Below, piece after piece: positions 22,341-36,287 of a stretch of DNA of 64,000 nucleotides. Made by a program: the position numbers and the translations under genes. Positions within the stretch are counted from its first letter, which is position 1, and each line of letters starts with the position of its first letter. The notes below the pieces were generated by a model that did no database searches, was not told the origin of the DNA, and saw only the letters and a program-made list of their open reading frames with translations. The stretch comes from Aspergillus flavus (Eukaryota; Ascomycota; Eurotiomycetes; Eurotiales; Aspergillaceae): contig NC_092409.1 in NCBI RefSeq assembly GCF_009017415.1, forward strand, positions 2,294,001 to 2,358,000, in the 5' to 3' direction.

Positions 22341-25300
22341 ATGTGGTGTATGTGTGGTTTGGGCCCACAGGTACAAGACACAGAGAGTGGGCGAGAAAGA
22401 GGGTCCCAGAGTTCCAGACACAGCATCCACGTTGGTCGGTTGAGGAGACGAGCCAAAGGATGCGAACCCACAGGCGTGTATTTCCGCCACAAATCACAGA
22501 CGACTAACTTCCCGGTCGATCAAGCGCTTGGCCTATCAGGTCGAGGTTTGCGGAGATAGAGAGCCACTCAGATCCCAGGATTTGACCCGCGCGATGATGC
22601 CAATGAGAGAGAGACTGAGAGGGCACACGCTCACTAACCTTTGTTTGGTGGGTTTCTAGTTTCCTGCCTGAAAAGGAAGGACGGCAGAAGATAGAGAGTC
22701 AAAGAGAGAGGGAAAGGAAAGAAAAAAGGGACAGCGATCGAAGAAAATCGTATCGATTGAATATAGATCGATATGAAAGAAAGATCAACGAAGAAGAGGC
22801 AGAAGAAGAATTGGGGCCAAAGCAAATCAAACTAATGAACGAAGGATTGATGGTACACGCAGGCTTCCAACAGGGCAGATCACGTCATATCAGAGGTATG
22901 CGATGCTCTCAAATCGTCTCATAGGGAAATAGAAGAAAAGACTTTGGAGTCTTTTGAGTCGTGACTCTCACTCTCTCCTCTCTCCCAAACAGAAACAGGA
23001 TCTGGATGCCCTTGTGGTGGAGAATCGTGAGAATGGATCGTGTGTGTCAGTGGAGGATCGAAATTGATCTCCGTCCTGGAAGTCAATCCTGGGAAAGGAA
23101 AGTGGAGGCAGAAAAAGAAAAAAGAAAAAGATAAAAAAAAAAAAAGGAAAAAGGGTGGATCCTCTTGCGAGTCGCAACTTGCAACACAGCATCTAGTGTC
23201 GTAGTTATGGTGATGGTGGAGGCACTGGAGGGAAGATTAAAAAAAAAAAAAAAAAAGAAAAAGAAAAAGAAATCCCCATCGATTCCAAAGTGGAGTCTGG
23301 CGCCTGTTTCTCAAGTTCGTCTCTCTCTCTCTCTCTATCATCCTTCTACCACACTACGTGCTGCCGAACCTTCCATTCCTTCCAGGCATGACACATTCGA
23401 GGAATGTGGACTAGAAAAAGAAAGGAAATCCCCTACGAAAGGGGGAATGAAAACTTCCAAAATCGGAATGGAACCAGGGAAAATAAGGGAATTTTTAAAA
23501 ATAAACAAAAAAAAAAGTAAAAAAAAAAAAAACATCAACTCACCACAACACTGACTCAATGCGACGTTCCGCAACAGAACATCCAAAGAAGGAACCTTTG
23601 AAGTAAGGGAAAGCCGAGGGGGAAAAATTCTGCAATGTAAAGCGCTTGCAATGACAAAATGCTGCAGGTCGAAGGCTATGGAAAAAGGTAAAGAATTCCC
23701 TCGAGCAGGAAGGAGGGAGTGATATATCTCTTTTTGCTGTAGGTATGGAAGTCTGTATGGAGGGATGGGTGAGGATGTTATGGAAATCTGCATGCACCGC
23801 GTAGTAATCGATCATACAACAAATCTCATATCACTATGATACCATGATAAATCTCCGGGGGGCGGGTTTTCGAAAAGGGAAAATTCAAGACTTTCGGACC
23901 CTACAGGACTAGAACTGTTGCTTTTTGTAAGACGAGCACCTGATGCAGGAGCTTTTGGCTTATAATGTTTTAGAACAATTCCCGTTGTGGCGACAAGCCT
24001 CGTGGTGTCTGGACTCAATGGGTTTTTTATTCTAATTTAGCACCGGCGGATAATAAAATTAAAAGTAAAAGTAAATAAATCAAAAAGAAAGAAAGAAAAA
24101 ACAAAAAAAAAAAAAGAAAACGAGACATTCTTCGATTCTTTTTCTATGCATTTGGGTATGAAGGATTCCCTGTCAAGATGGTACAGTACATACTGTACAT
24201 ACTGCTGGAGAGGTATGCACCTCCGGACATGGTAACTTCTCAACTACCCTGTCTATAGCCATGGGCCTATGACAGCTTAAGTTTAAACACTGCTACCTAG
24301 TCTACAATCCAAGATCACCTACATTAGCTTTCCATCACGACGTGTTTTCCCATCCTCGCGGACACATGGTAGCATGGCGGCGCCTCTTGAAGATTTCCAA
24401 ACCTCTGGGACCTCAATCCCGACGTGTGCACATTGTATTGTATTACCCGGTGATAACCTCGAGGGAAAGAAAGTCAAAGGACTTCTCGAATCCCAAGTCA
24501 GGGAACCCGTCTCCGTCGTGATGCTCTGAAGGCGCAAGACGGCCTGACGGGTGGTGGTGCAGAGCGGAGCATCGGGCGATGATTGGACCACCCACGTCAG
24601 GATCTGCAGGAATGCCAAGAAGGCAGTGCAGCCATTCGACTCCATACGGCAGCCTGGAGGCAAGGGGGTGTTACCTTCAACAGTAGTAGTGCAGCCTGAC
24701 CCGGGAAGGCTAAACTGGGTGTGTGAAAGGAAGTCAGGGAGCTCAGGCTTTTTAGTGCTGTTCATTCTCAACCGGCAAGGCGCGTCGTGATGGTGTGGAT
24801 CTCGCTCTCATCTGCAAGCCCCCGAAGAGGTTTGTGGAGTGATTTGAGGGCGAGGGGCCAAGAAAACAAAGAAAGAAGGTGTCAAGGTGCATTTGCCATT
24901 TCCCCCCATCAAATCCCGTCCACTCATCACGTAACCTCCGGCTCTTTGCTCGACTCCATTCTGGCGTTTGTTTGATGACGGTAGCACCAGTCAGCATCCC
25001 TGCCTGCAGTTAGCTACCCCAAATATTTCTGCAAGGAGTGTGCAGACATGCAGAAAGCTGTCTATGTGTCGTTGTGTGGTTGAGTCAAAAAAGACAAATA
25101 GAAAGAAAACATATTTCCAATTGATTCACCGAGAACGGTCGTGATGATGAATTTCCCGACCTCTGGGTTAGGATAGATAAGCTTGCCCAAAGAAAAAAAA
25201 AGAAAATTCCATTTCCAGAACATCAACGAAGGCAAAAAGAATTCCAAAGAATGCAGGATTGCCCCAGTTTGACAGTAAGGGCAAAGCGACGCAACCTTGG

Positions 25301-27720
25301 AAGGGAATCTCAAGTGATCCACTAATCAGAGAGGGCTTCGGCCCGTTCAAGTACGTGGTCAACCTTCACCAGTCAGAGAGGGGGGGTGGCTTGCGTGTAC
25401 ATAACTCTTAACCCGCGTGGTCCTTTCGTTGGCGAGGAATCCAGCGAATGCCACAGGGTCCTTCGCGCTTCGTGTTACCACCCCCACCTTCACTTTCACG
25501 CACCCGAGCACACGTCCCTATGAGGGAAAAAAAAAAAAAAGGAAAGCGGCCAAGGCAACGTGTGTGTTGTGTTTGCTTCGGGATCATGAGATTTCTTTGT
25601 TCGGTCGAGAAGCTTGTTGGACCGCTTCCATTATTACGTTCTTGGCAAGATCCATGGGCTCGGACTGGAGCTTCTAACTGCTTTGGGCAAGACCTATCTG
25701 ACAGGTAGCTTCAAGTTCCTAGATCATATCCGTATAGTATCAACTCCTCCGAAGTAAGTACTACTCTACACACACAGCGTGCAGATATTCCCCTCATCCC
25801 AGGGTTCAATGGATTGCGCGTCGTGGGGGGGGTTAAAAGGTGAGGTATTGTCCTACACCATTCTTTCTCGATGGAATGAATGAAATCCGGCCAATCCCAT
25901 CGCAGAGACAGTGGACCATCTACAAAACGATAGTAACACAACAGACACAAGGACGCACAAGATCTGCCATCCCTTGCAAGATGTTCCCCTCCATAATCTG
26001 TTCAACGAACCATTAAAGAGGGACCCAGACGGGACGTGGTACGGAATACAGAATATAGAAATGGGTAGGATGAGATAACATCACGTCATAGACAGTCTGC
26101 CGTGCAACCAAAAAAAAAAAAAAAAAAAAGAGTCGTCCCTGTACATCTGCAGATCATAACGAATCCAGTCCCGAATAAGAATATGGAGGGAACCACCCAG
26201 GACCACAATTAAGAAAAAAAATTTGAATTAGAATCCGTTTCAAGTGGCAAACCGAGTCAGACAAAATTCGGGAAAGTCTGGTCTTTTTCCGCAAGGGAAT
26301 GCAATCACTCGGGCATTCCGTTTTCTTCCGTGAGTGCCCTACAGGTGTCAGACAACGGGGGCCAAGCAGATAAAGCCACAAGGCTCAGCACGGTCAGATG
26401 CGGTGAAAAATTCTCGGATTCTAGAACATCTATGGAAGCCTTCGAGTTGTTCTTCAACGCCACTTCGATAGTTGTATGTCCCCTGTGTAACCCTTCAAGT
26501 ACCTGGAACTAATCTTTGAATGGGCATTGAAGGCGAATTCCTTTGCGAAAATTTTTCTATTAAAACTTTGCCTCTCATCACAACATTAATTATAGAAAAC
26601 AATATGACTTGGCCAGGATGACCGTCATTCTGATATAAACCAGCCATCCCTATTTCTCCCGACACATCAACAGTATCGACAACTATGTACTCCGTACAGC
26701 ATCACTCAAACCAGCCATTGAACCAGATCATCAACTGCCATAGCAACCTGACGAACCAACAAGGAACCGCCCGACACCAACGGTGCTCACCGGCGTCTAT
26801 AGATAGAGATTGCTCTGCCCGATATCGTCGTTGCTGAGCTCCACTATCTAACAACTTTCAAATATCCAACTTCTCGTCCCGAGCCCCCACAGAGAAGAGA
26901 AAAAAAAAATCAAATCGAACTGTGGCAAAAATTAAGGCTCTGATCGCTGGTCGGGCTATGCCGCTACTAGTATACAGAGTATAGTTCGATAGAGTAATAT
27001 GTATCCACCTCGAGCCTGATTCCCAGTTTCTTTTTTTTTTTTTTCCTTTTTTTTTTACTCGCTACAGAAATTGAATTTCAATCAAATGGATCTATCCGTC
27101 TATTGGGATTAGTGCGGCTATACTCCGGATAAAGTAAGAGCAACTGTGATATTACACTACTTTACTCTAGTAAACGAACCTACAAACCCAATAGACCCAT
27201 TCCACACAACGTGAAAAGATATGACCTTATCATTGGGACAAATTGATAATACGAAGTCCAAAAAGATGGAGGCAGTTTAGTTTTCCGAGGAACCGGAGTG
27301 GGGACCCCCAATGGGTAGCGGAAAAGCGCGAAAGCAACTATCTCAGGTATCTAACTATCTCTTTGTTTAGTTCGCAGTGGATCGGCCTTAGTCTTTTATC
27401 TGGGCTATCGAGAGATTCGGGTGTCTTCTTGCGAGATATCGAGGACGGTGTACGCAATCGCTAATTTGGTTCAAGCCTTAGCCGGGTGTCACTGACTCGG
27501 TTATAGTCCCTTTATTTTATTTTTATTTTTTTTTTTTTCTGGTCGCTATTTGTGCTTGGGTGAGGGTTTGGTACAGTAGTGGTGGGATGGAATAAGAATA
27601 TGTATCCAATGACGGAGATTGACTTATGAAGTACTCCGTATTATCATGACTTATAGTTCGTCTAATAATAATCTCTAGTGTTCAGTCCCCTCGTAGAGAC
27701 ACCTACAGCATAATATAGAT

Positions 27721-27723
<3 letters not shown>

Positions 27724-27760
<37 letters not shown>
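27724..27760. repeat. Poly-A tract (37 A)
   Basis: An uninterrupted A run, the longest homopolymer in the window, in gene-poor DNA. I see no flanking target-site duplication or open frame that would mark a retroposed element. Confidence 0.95.
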
Positions 27761-27761
<1 letters not shown>

Positions 27762-30700
27762 CAAAGAAAATAAAAGACGCATGGACAAGCTACTCCTCCC
27801 GACACTACCTAAGGTACATGCATACTGCATAGGAGCTATCAAAAGAGCTAGTGAGAGAACTCCAGCGCATCGCTACCAATCAAGCCCCGACAGAAGAAGG
27901 TTTAGTCGCTTGCAACTGTTCCAAAAGCTCTCCCCCAAGTCAGGATCCTACTAAACAACGTATCACATCCACGTGTCATGGGGTCGCGAATCAAAAGAAC
28001 ACGTTGGAAACAGTTGGCGGACAACGGAGAACTAACGGTGTAGACGAGTTCTTTCTGGAATGGTGTGGATGTTCGTGCCCGTTGCGCATTGATCGCGAGA
28101 ATGGGATATAAGGCAGTCCCCCGGTGTACATAGGTATCTCCCCTAATTTCCCTACGAGAAAGAAGTATGGGAGAATGGAAAACACTCACCACGCGATCAT
28201 CAACTGATCGGCAATTTCTCCGTTCCGTACACCATCAACTTAAGTACACGGACATCATTTGCTCTCTCCCTCTCTCTCTCCACACGATGACTAAATGATC
28301 AACAGATGAGGGTTTCAAGAGTCCACGCAAGATAGGCCAGTCCCTCGTGACATCAATACCCTAAGGGCCGGCAAATCCACGGTTAACCAGGAGAGGGGGG
28401 GGGGACCAGCCAGAAACACGAGAGAGACCAGTCTCAGAATGTTGTGGCATGATGTTTAAAAAAGTGCCTAAGGGACGATAGTTACGCTAAAGCCGTTAGT
28501 AATCTACCTTGGACTCCATAATTCGTGCTGGTGACTCCAATCGACCAGTAACGGACCTTCTCAATCAAGATAAGTACAGGACCACTTCGTTAGCAGCGGA
28601 TACATGATGGCTCACATCATTGGTCCTACAAAGGGAAAAACGACTCCTCGAGTCTAGACTAGGACTGTGGGGAGTTTAGAACAAACGAAGAGGGGAATAA
28701 TGGGGACCCCATGATTCTGATCCCAGTCCGTTTAATGAGTACCCACCGAGAGGATGGATAATTAATCCTATTCATCCTGTGACGGAACTGGCCGACGAGA
28801 GAGACAGATTACCAGATGAAGGAGATCCTTCTGCACAGCACAGTCCAGCGAATGAGCATGGTACTACTCCTGCTACTCTCAAGAGACGGGGATGCTTCAT
28901 ACATATCTCTATCCATCTGAGGTTACATGCATGAATAATCGTCAGACTGAAGGCACATCCCCCTCAGCCAGATTGAAATACTTACAGATGGCCAGGAAGT
29001 CAGGCAAGGCCGGTGTTGCAAAGGTGAACCGAACCCATTGGAGGACGGCATTCATGTCCCACCGCATACCTCATACCTCATTCCTTCCCGTCTCCAATGA
29101 CGTGAAGATGTCAAGCAATCAGGCCAGCAGACTCAGACGCGAATGAAGGACTCGGGACGATCTGCACCTGTCAACCAATGGTCATCCCCAAGCAACGTTT
29201 CTGCAGCACGGCAGACTAATCCCGGTGCTAACAGCCCATCCTGGAGTGACAGGGACAGGGACAGGGATGCCACTCTTAGTGCTGCGCTGAGATACCACCC
29301 TTCAGATCCATGTCCATGGCGTTGCCACTAGATTCGGCAGGCCGCGGTCTGCAACCTGTCACTGATCATGCACGAGTCTTGTTGATACTGGAGTAACATC
29401 CAATAGGATTACAGATATTTGCTTCATATTCAACTACTTGAAATGACTGGCCCCGTCAGCCGAGCGGGTAACTGAATTGAACATCACTTGTTTGGTATAA
29501 TTACTCTACGCTATCATAGTCTGTCTTATACACTGGCAGAGCGGATCAGCCCCAATGCAACAAATCAAAGAATGCTATCTTGAACCCACACGATCAACTC
29601 GCTGCTCAAACACATATTGAAACAAACAGTAGATTTAACGAGGAACGGAATGATACAAGACGTTGCCTCTCTGGCTCCCTTCGATCCTGCAACAACCCGA
29701 CTGGCGAGTGCGACAAGATCGGCAGTAAAGCACATCGATCTCGTCTAAGGGGCATGGGATTGGGTCATAGTTGATCAATCCACTCCTTGTTTTGGCTTTT
29801 TGCTCACAATGGCAAAGGTATAGACAAGTACAAATCCAACCAATGAGGCTACATCTGAATGATCCCCTGCAGATAAGACACAGAACGTACGCAGACAAGA
29901 AACAAAAGCAGCAGAAAAGAAAGAGAACAACAAAAGAAAAGGAAATCAAACAGCCACAGGCTGCTTCCACGTAAACTCCTTGACCGATGGACCCATTTGT
30001 CCTGCGACGTATCCCATGGGGCATATTCAAACATTTATAGTCTTAAATGCTTTGTAAATAGGTCACTGCTGGTTGAAGCGCGAGGACTCTTCCATCAGAT
30101 GCCAAACGCCCTTCCGCCACGTCATTAATATTACCATCGAAGAACCAGCCACAATGAACTGAGAGCATAGAGACGGCGAGAGGTGAAAGAGGTCGAGATG
30201 GTCGGAAAAGGGATGAGGGCAGGGCAACGATATGTAATCTGAGACACAAGAATCTAGTATTAAATGGCTCACACGCCAGAATGCGAGAAAGGGAAAAAAG
30301 AAAAGGAAATCGCACAAAGCAGAATAATCGCAAAATTCGCCGTTCCGAGCCATAGCACCATGAAAAGAGTGTCGAAGATGACGAGTGTGATGAGACGTAG
30401 AGGTGTGGAATGAGGGTCGCTCCATTCGTGACCGGTCTGCTTCGAGCTGTATTACTTTTGCAGCGTCGAGATGAAACCGGACGGGCGAGCGGTGTGCTCG
30501 ATCCGAAACCCATTCCATCGTTGACAGAAGAATAAGGAAAACAATATACCCGCCCCTATCCATCTTGTGCTCATCTGCCAGCAGTGTCTGCAAAAGCCTT
30601 CCAAGCTTGGTCCAAGGAGATGGGGGGCGTCTGGTTTATAACAGAGTATAATTGCATGCTGTCTTTCAACCCTCCCAGGAGCGCGAAGACAAGAAAGAAC

Positions 30701-30812
30701 GAAAGAAAGTCGAAAGCCAACATGATGTAGAATTACATTCCCTGTGCTCAACCGGGTATCAACCTGGAAAGCTGCATAAGCGAAATGGCATGACACCTGA
30801 GCATCAGCGTGG

Positions 30813-32373
30813 TCACCTACCGCAGCATAATGCTTTCATCACTTTCTGAACGAAAGTGGGCTGCGGCTCATTGATCCCTTGAGCGCCCGGGCCTTGCTGG
30901 CTATTCTTCGTCGGGTTGGCTGGGCTTCCCATGCGACCCGGAATATTTGCGTTCGAGTTCTGGAACTGTGCCTGAGTGGACACCGTCGGTGTAGTTTCCA
31001 TCCCCCCGCTCTGGCGCTTCGGTGGCATCCCGCCTTGGACGTTTTGCCGCTCGCGCGTCTTCCCCGCTCCCGGCTTCGCCGGAGAAGGGGGCGGGGGCTG
31101 CGCGGCGTTTAAACGGTCTGCTGTCACACCGGGCCTCTGGCTGCTGCGTAGCTGCTGAGCATGGAGCTCACGAGCAGACGAATTGGGAAGTGCATTGTTG
31201 TGGAGATGCTGCTGGGACGAGTACGACTTGTACTCCCATCCTCTTCCGTTGTTGAGCTTCATCCAGTCATATTCGCCGTCTTCGACCTCTCCTGCATTTT
31301 TCAGGGCTTGCGTGAGCAAGTCCCTCAAGTAGTCGTAATCAGGTGTGTCTTCGAACCCAAGGTTGCGGACATAAGTGAGGTACTTCGTAAACTCTTCTAG
31401 AGTTCAACGGTCAGCATGACTGTGCTAAAGCAGAAGGGAAAAATATCGGTGAATAATACCAGGAAATCCTTCGCACAGGTCCTTGATCGCAGTAGTTTGT
31501 TTCTTCTCGCCAATCTTCTCGTACTTCTGCTTGTTCGTCGCGGCTTTCAGCCCTTGCCATGGCAGACCTCCTCTCAAGAAGTACATGAAAACGTGACCCA
31601 AAGCTTCCAGGTCATCTCTCCGGGACTGCTCCCGGCCCAGGTGGGTGTTGATACTCATGTAGCGGGCTGTACCGGACAGCGACTTTCGCTCACGATAAGG
31701 GATGTGTTGCTTCGTTTTTGGATCACGGTATTGCTTGGCCATACCAAAGTCGACGACATGAATGACGTTGGCGGCCTTGGAATTAGGGCGGCCGATGAGG
31801 AAGTTGTCGGGCTTGATATCACGGTAGATCAGATTTTTCTCGTGAATCGTTTGGACGCGAGAGAGCTGAAGATAACTGTTAGACATTATGCATATAAGAT
31901 AGTCGGTACACGCACCATCTGCTTAGCCACCATCACAACTGTCTTTGTCGAGAAGCGACGATTACAGTGATCGAAAAGATCCTCAAGACTCGGACCAAGT
32001 AGGTCGATAACCAAGATGTTATGTAGACCCTCCTGGCCGAAGTAATAGACATTGGGAATGCCCGCTGCGTTCAATCAGAACCACGTCTTCTATTATGAGT
32101 ATACTCGTTCAGTACTTACGACATCCGACCAAAATCTTGTATGTCCGATACTCATCGCGGAGTTGTGGTGCATCACTTTTCCGTGGTTCCTGGGTTTGTC
32201 AGTATGTCGGATCTCCAGCTCCTCCATCGAGACGGTGCACGCACGAATTTGATGGCCACTTGCTGATTATTCAAAAGGTTCGTGCCCTCAAAGATTACAC
32301 CGAACGATCCTTCACCAATTTTCTTTCCCACCCTGTAGTGGACACCCACCACGTTGGACGACGACGATGACAT
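30813..32373 (-). CDS. ckiA: Casein kinase I, plasma-membrane (Yck1/2-like) type
   Basis: Five exons, 32373-32245, 32189-32120, 32064-31916, 31865-31460, 31396-30813, give 445 residues. This Ser/Thr kinase resembles yeast Yck1/2 and Aspergillus CkiA, which is essential and acts at the plasma membrane, including in transporter endocytosis. The kinase domain runs from about residue 12 to 290: glycine loop [13 protein letters not shown], Lys in VAIKFEPR, the CK1 hallmark [20 protein letters not shown], catalytic loop [13 protein letters not shown], activation loop [13 protein letters not shown] and the CK1-specific [21 protein letters not shown] Gln/Pro/Asn-rich tail ends in [10 protein letters not shown]. 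The dicysteine is the expected palmitoylation site. The codons of this dicysteine abut a canonical donor (see findings), so the extreme C-terminus is slightly uncertain. Confidence 0.94.
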
Positions 32374-35300
32374 GGTTGCAATGGGTATTGGGTGACGGTA
32401 AGCGGAAGGCTGATTTCACCAAGGGACAGTTGGGTCAGGAGACTCGATCCGCAGGCTCGGCACGTGAAAGACTAGTCTGCGAATAGATCGAAACAGTCAG
32501 CAAGGTAACAAGGGGAACGTCGATTAACACCGATCGACCGGAATGGGATGATTATTTGCATTGGAAGCAAAAGAAAGGGAGGAGAGGCTCACAGAAAGCC
32601 TGTTTGCAATCTAGACCATTCATTCACGAGTTTGATGTATGCTGGAACCGGCACAACAAGACGGGGGCAACGGGCGGAGGCAAATCGACGGCTATCCGAA
32701 GAAGTCGCACTGATAGTATCAGGCGAAGAGATAATTGTATACCCTTTGGAAGCGGTTGATGGGGGAAAAGTCACGGAAGTGAAGTACAGGCAATTATCTC
32801 CGGTAGGCCGACAGTCGGAGCTGCAGGTTGACAGTTTAAGGTGCGCTGTGGAAAAGGGAGGATCGTAAAAAGAAAAAAAGTGGGTTCGGTCGAGGAAGGC
32901 AAAAAGAGGAAAGAAAAAGGAAAATAATTAAAAAGTGAGAATTACTCCCTGGTACTCACCAACTGCGTCGCAGTACGATTAACCGCACTGAGCAGTGGTT
33001 TGAAAGGATTGGGAGAACGGAGAAGGGAAGGGGAAGGAAGAAGGGTGAGGTTCCAAAGAGTAATGGAGGACGAGGGAATGGGGAGCGATGGGGAACTATG
33101 AGTGGATAGAACGGACTTTAGGTGAATAGGGAACACACCAGTGGTATGGACACCTGAGCCTACGGGGAGAGGGAAAAATTAGGAACAAAAAAAAGAAAAA
33201 ATGAGGCGGAAAGAGGAGGAAAGTCAAGAGGGAGGGAAGGCGATGGTTGGACGACGAGCGGGCGACTTGTCACTGGTCCGTCGACTTCGTTCCGTACCTG
33301 AAGGCTGAGGTACCATTCAACTTCCATACATTACCCGGCTGCCTGCCTTGAGGGTTAGCGCGTATGGGAAAGGCAGTGTCGGTATTGACTAGCGGAAACA
33401 TAATCTCTGAAGATCCTTTAGGGGAGAACCGTGGTAATTTTCAGAGATCCCTCAATCGTTGTCATAGTATATACTAGGCACCATACATCTACCAAGTACA
33501 GGGAATACAATTTCGAACAGGACCTACGGAGTGTACACCAGGAAAAACGTCATCAGCATCTGAAGAACTGCGAAATCAAGACATCGCCAGGAGGAACAAG
33601 GAAAACAGGGAATTCCGTATGGGACCTCGACTCGCCCTAGTACAGGGACTGGAGTCACTGGACTGTCTTAGTGGCTCCCTTAGCGCTCGGGCTGTTGGGC
33701 GATGAACGGTTGAAGCCCGGACACTAACTTCCTAGGGAGATAGTAAGTGGATTTCGGGGTCGTTCTGGCCAGACTGGCAGCTAAGATTCCAAACGGGGAG
33801 GGATTAGCTCGAATACATGGGAATGGATGTATGTATGTATACGATCCAGGAACAATTGTTCCAGTCATTGTTCGTCGCGTGCTTCCCCATCGTAGATACC
33901 CAAGGATCAAGACGTCCATTACCTGGGGTGGAAATGTTACATGAATCTGGGGAACCCAGATCAATAGAAGATTTCAATTGAGAGACATTCATTGTGTAAG
34001 GAGACCCATGTGGATATGCGCAGGTTCCAACTGTTACTATGGTTACTCTTTTGGTTTTTTTTTTTTTTCATTTCCGTAATACCCTGTCGGCCTATGTACC
34101 TTTTACTACTAAGTAAATGATCCTCGGCCATGTGCAGGGTAAAATTCCCGTATGATACCCGTGATATAATACATACCTTACCTTACAACAAACCTTTCAG
34201 AGTTCAATTGGGGAGGGTCATTGATTGGCTTTTCATTTCCCATCGTCGTTCGGCCCCCTACCCAAAGGTAGTACCTCAACTTCGTACTGTACTGTACCAC
34301 GGAGGACCACCCCTTCCCCATAAATAAATATCCATACCTACAAGATAAGCGAACAATCCAGGTGCATACTCCGTACATCTAACGAGAGCGGATTGTCCCT
34401 CGCTTTAACCTCAAAGTCTATAGCTGCAGGACAACATACATGTGTTAATTTTTTTTAAAGCCAGGTACGGAGATCACAATGCTAGCTGTCAACCAGCTCC
34501 TACTCAAAGCAGTCGTCGGCAGACGCGGACTAAAACGACGACTAGTTCATTGCTTTGCTGGCGGTGCCCCTGACCAGTCTATACCCTGCGGCATTTTAAG
34601 GATCAGTTTCTTTTACCGTTTTCATCGTCTATAGTACTACATGCTCCGAGGAATACTCAATAGTGGCTTTGTTCGCTTCTTTTGTCAAAAACATATTAAC
34701 TCGATCGAACGCGCCGCTTCGATACTCACCCGCCATTCAGGGGAGCACATCGGCTTTTGAGCACGCGCCCTTTCGCCGGGTAGCTTAGATTTCCAAATTT
34801 GGGAAAATGGGACCAAAGCCACTCCTTAATCAGAAGGTGCCACTTTTTCTGAAGAGAAAGGGAAAAGAAAAAATTTGAAAAGAGAAGAGAAAGGAGAGAA
34901 GCACGACGAGCAAGGATGTCGAACCTCGGCGTATCGTTGAGCTCTGGAAAGAAAAAAGTTCATACCTAGTCTTCATATACAGGCATATACAGGTACACCA
35001 CTCGTAGACCGTGTAAGACATATATCGCCCCTTTTCAAAGAGGACCCAGAGAGGTACTACTGGTAGTAGCCAGATAAAAATCACGCCACTAGGAACCACG
35101 GTCAGGCTGATTTTGGATCCCCCCCCTTCCCTTTAACCTGACCTACATTATTTATCAACACACGATTGATGGTCCGTGGTTACAACAGCCACACCGATCG
35201 TTCGGCAGGCATCGGTATTGCGAAGCGTCCTGTTAGTGGACAATCCTCTCTACTTCTATATCGAAGTCATCATGGGCGATCTCCCTTAACTTTCAATAAA

Positions 35301-36287
35301 TATATGCCAGCTGAACCCCTAGAGATACTCCACCATGGAACATCCGCCAATGATTCTGCATTTGTGGCTCCGCGGGTTGTTGGTTCCCCATCCCACTGGA
35401 CCATAGGAGCTCATTTTGATCTCTGGGAGTTTGAGAAATACATCCATAGTACATAATTTCTCTGTTGACAATTGGATTGATATTAATAATTGTATTGGTT
35501 TGCGGCGGTGCCGATTCTTACCCCATAAGTAGATCATCATAAGTTCTACAAATATATATATATATATATATAAAGGTCGCTCCTAAGCCACAAGAAGGGC
35601 TATGCTTTATCCACAAACCCACGATACCACGTATTTTCACCGTGATAGGTATCCAATAGACCTTATAGGAAGTAACATAGAGCGTCAGGAATATAATCTA
35701 CGTCCTACCGGCGAAGGATGCATATCCTAGTCACTACAAAGCGCGGGGTCTTGGGAGACACCGTCAGTGCGTAGTGAATGGCGCTGTTGATTCTCTTGAT
35801 ATATCAACCAAGGAGTATAAACCTTGGTGATATGCATAGCAACAAGCGGCATATACAGTTGAACAGCCACCCAAAACATTGAAAAGCTCCACCTGACACG
35901 TAGGTGACCCACCAAACAGCCCTCGCATGTATTTTCTTGTAGGGCAGTGGTGCGCTTCCCGGCGGTTGAAACCCACACACCATGCCGCCTTGAAACGGTT
36001 CTACGTGGAATGGAGTGATTGGGCTGAGGCCTCACATCTGATCATGGTTTCTGCAGGGGCACTGCTCGAAGGTCTGATCCATTTGTAAAGTGTCTCATCG
36101 ATACATGCCGCACGACGAGTGAGAGATGGAAAGTATAAGCTGAAGGTGGTCAAGATGAAACATCAACAACCCACGCCTGACTGGTCTGACTTGCAGAGTA
36201 TTAATGCACCGAGATGAATATGACATCGCAACCATGAAACGTCCGGTATTTCGTAGAGTACTTTAATTAAGTATGACAAGTATTCCG
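32374..36287. other. Gene-poor intergenic region
   Basis: The part next to ckiA (32374-33300) is pyrimidine-rich on the minus strand and has a GTGAGTAC donor-like site at 32959 that could belong to a leader intron. The remainder shows only short frames. A TACTCCGTAC motif is at about 34366-34376. No gene is supported. Confidence 0.5.
35552..35572. repeat. (AT)n dinucleotide tract
   Basis: About ten alternating AT units in intergenic DNA. Confidence 0.9.

Larger units (their letters stand above)
21598..30812. other. Gene-poor region of about 9 kb upstream of rgsA
   Basis: I find no recognisable protein gene, tRNA or intact transposon here. The 21.6-23.8 kb part is pyrimidine-rich on the minus strand, consistent with a long promoter or leader for rgsA. 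It contains G and A homopolymers and a (CT)n tract at about 23320-23336. Open frames on the minus strand (24319-24765, 23338-23793, 30043-30593) lack family signatures, and the last two follow from low-complexity composition. The TACTCCGTA motif occurs at 26688 and 27631. A 37-A run lies at 27724. Long regulatory DNA or a noncoding transcript is possible but not shown. Confidence 0.5.

Noticed and set aside
24319..24765. 149-residue minus-strand open frame starting MNSTKKPELPDFLSH
   Set aside because: No recognisable domain, isolated in gene-poor DNA, no supporting splice or promoter features beyond the frame itself. It could be real but is not supported.
27724..27760. 37-A run as the 3' end of a LINE or retroposed mRNA
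   Set aside because: No upstream reverse transcriptase or gene-like sequence and no flanking duplication.
30043..30796. Minus-strand frames downstream of ckiA (114-176 residues)
   Set aside because: They lie in the probable ckiA 3' untranslated region and have low-complexity hydrophobic composition; kept only as the alternative-splicing finding.
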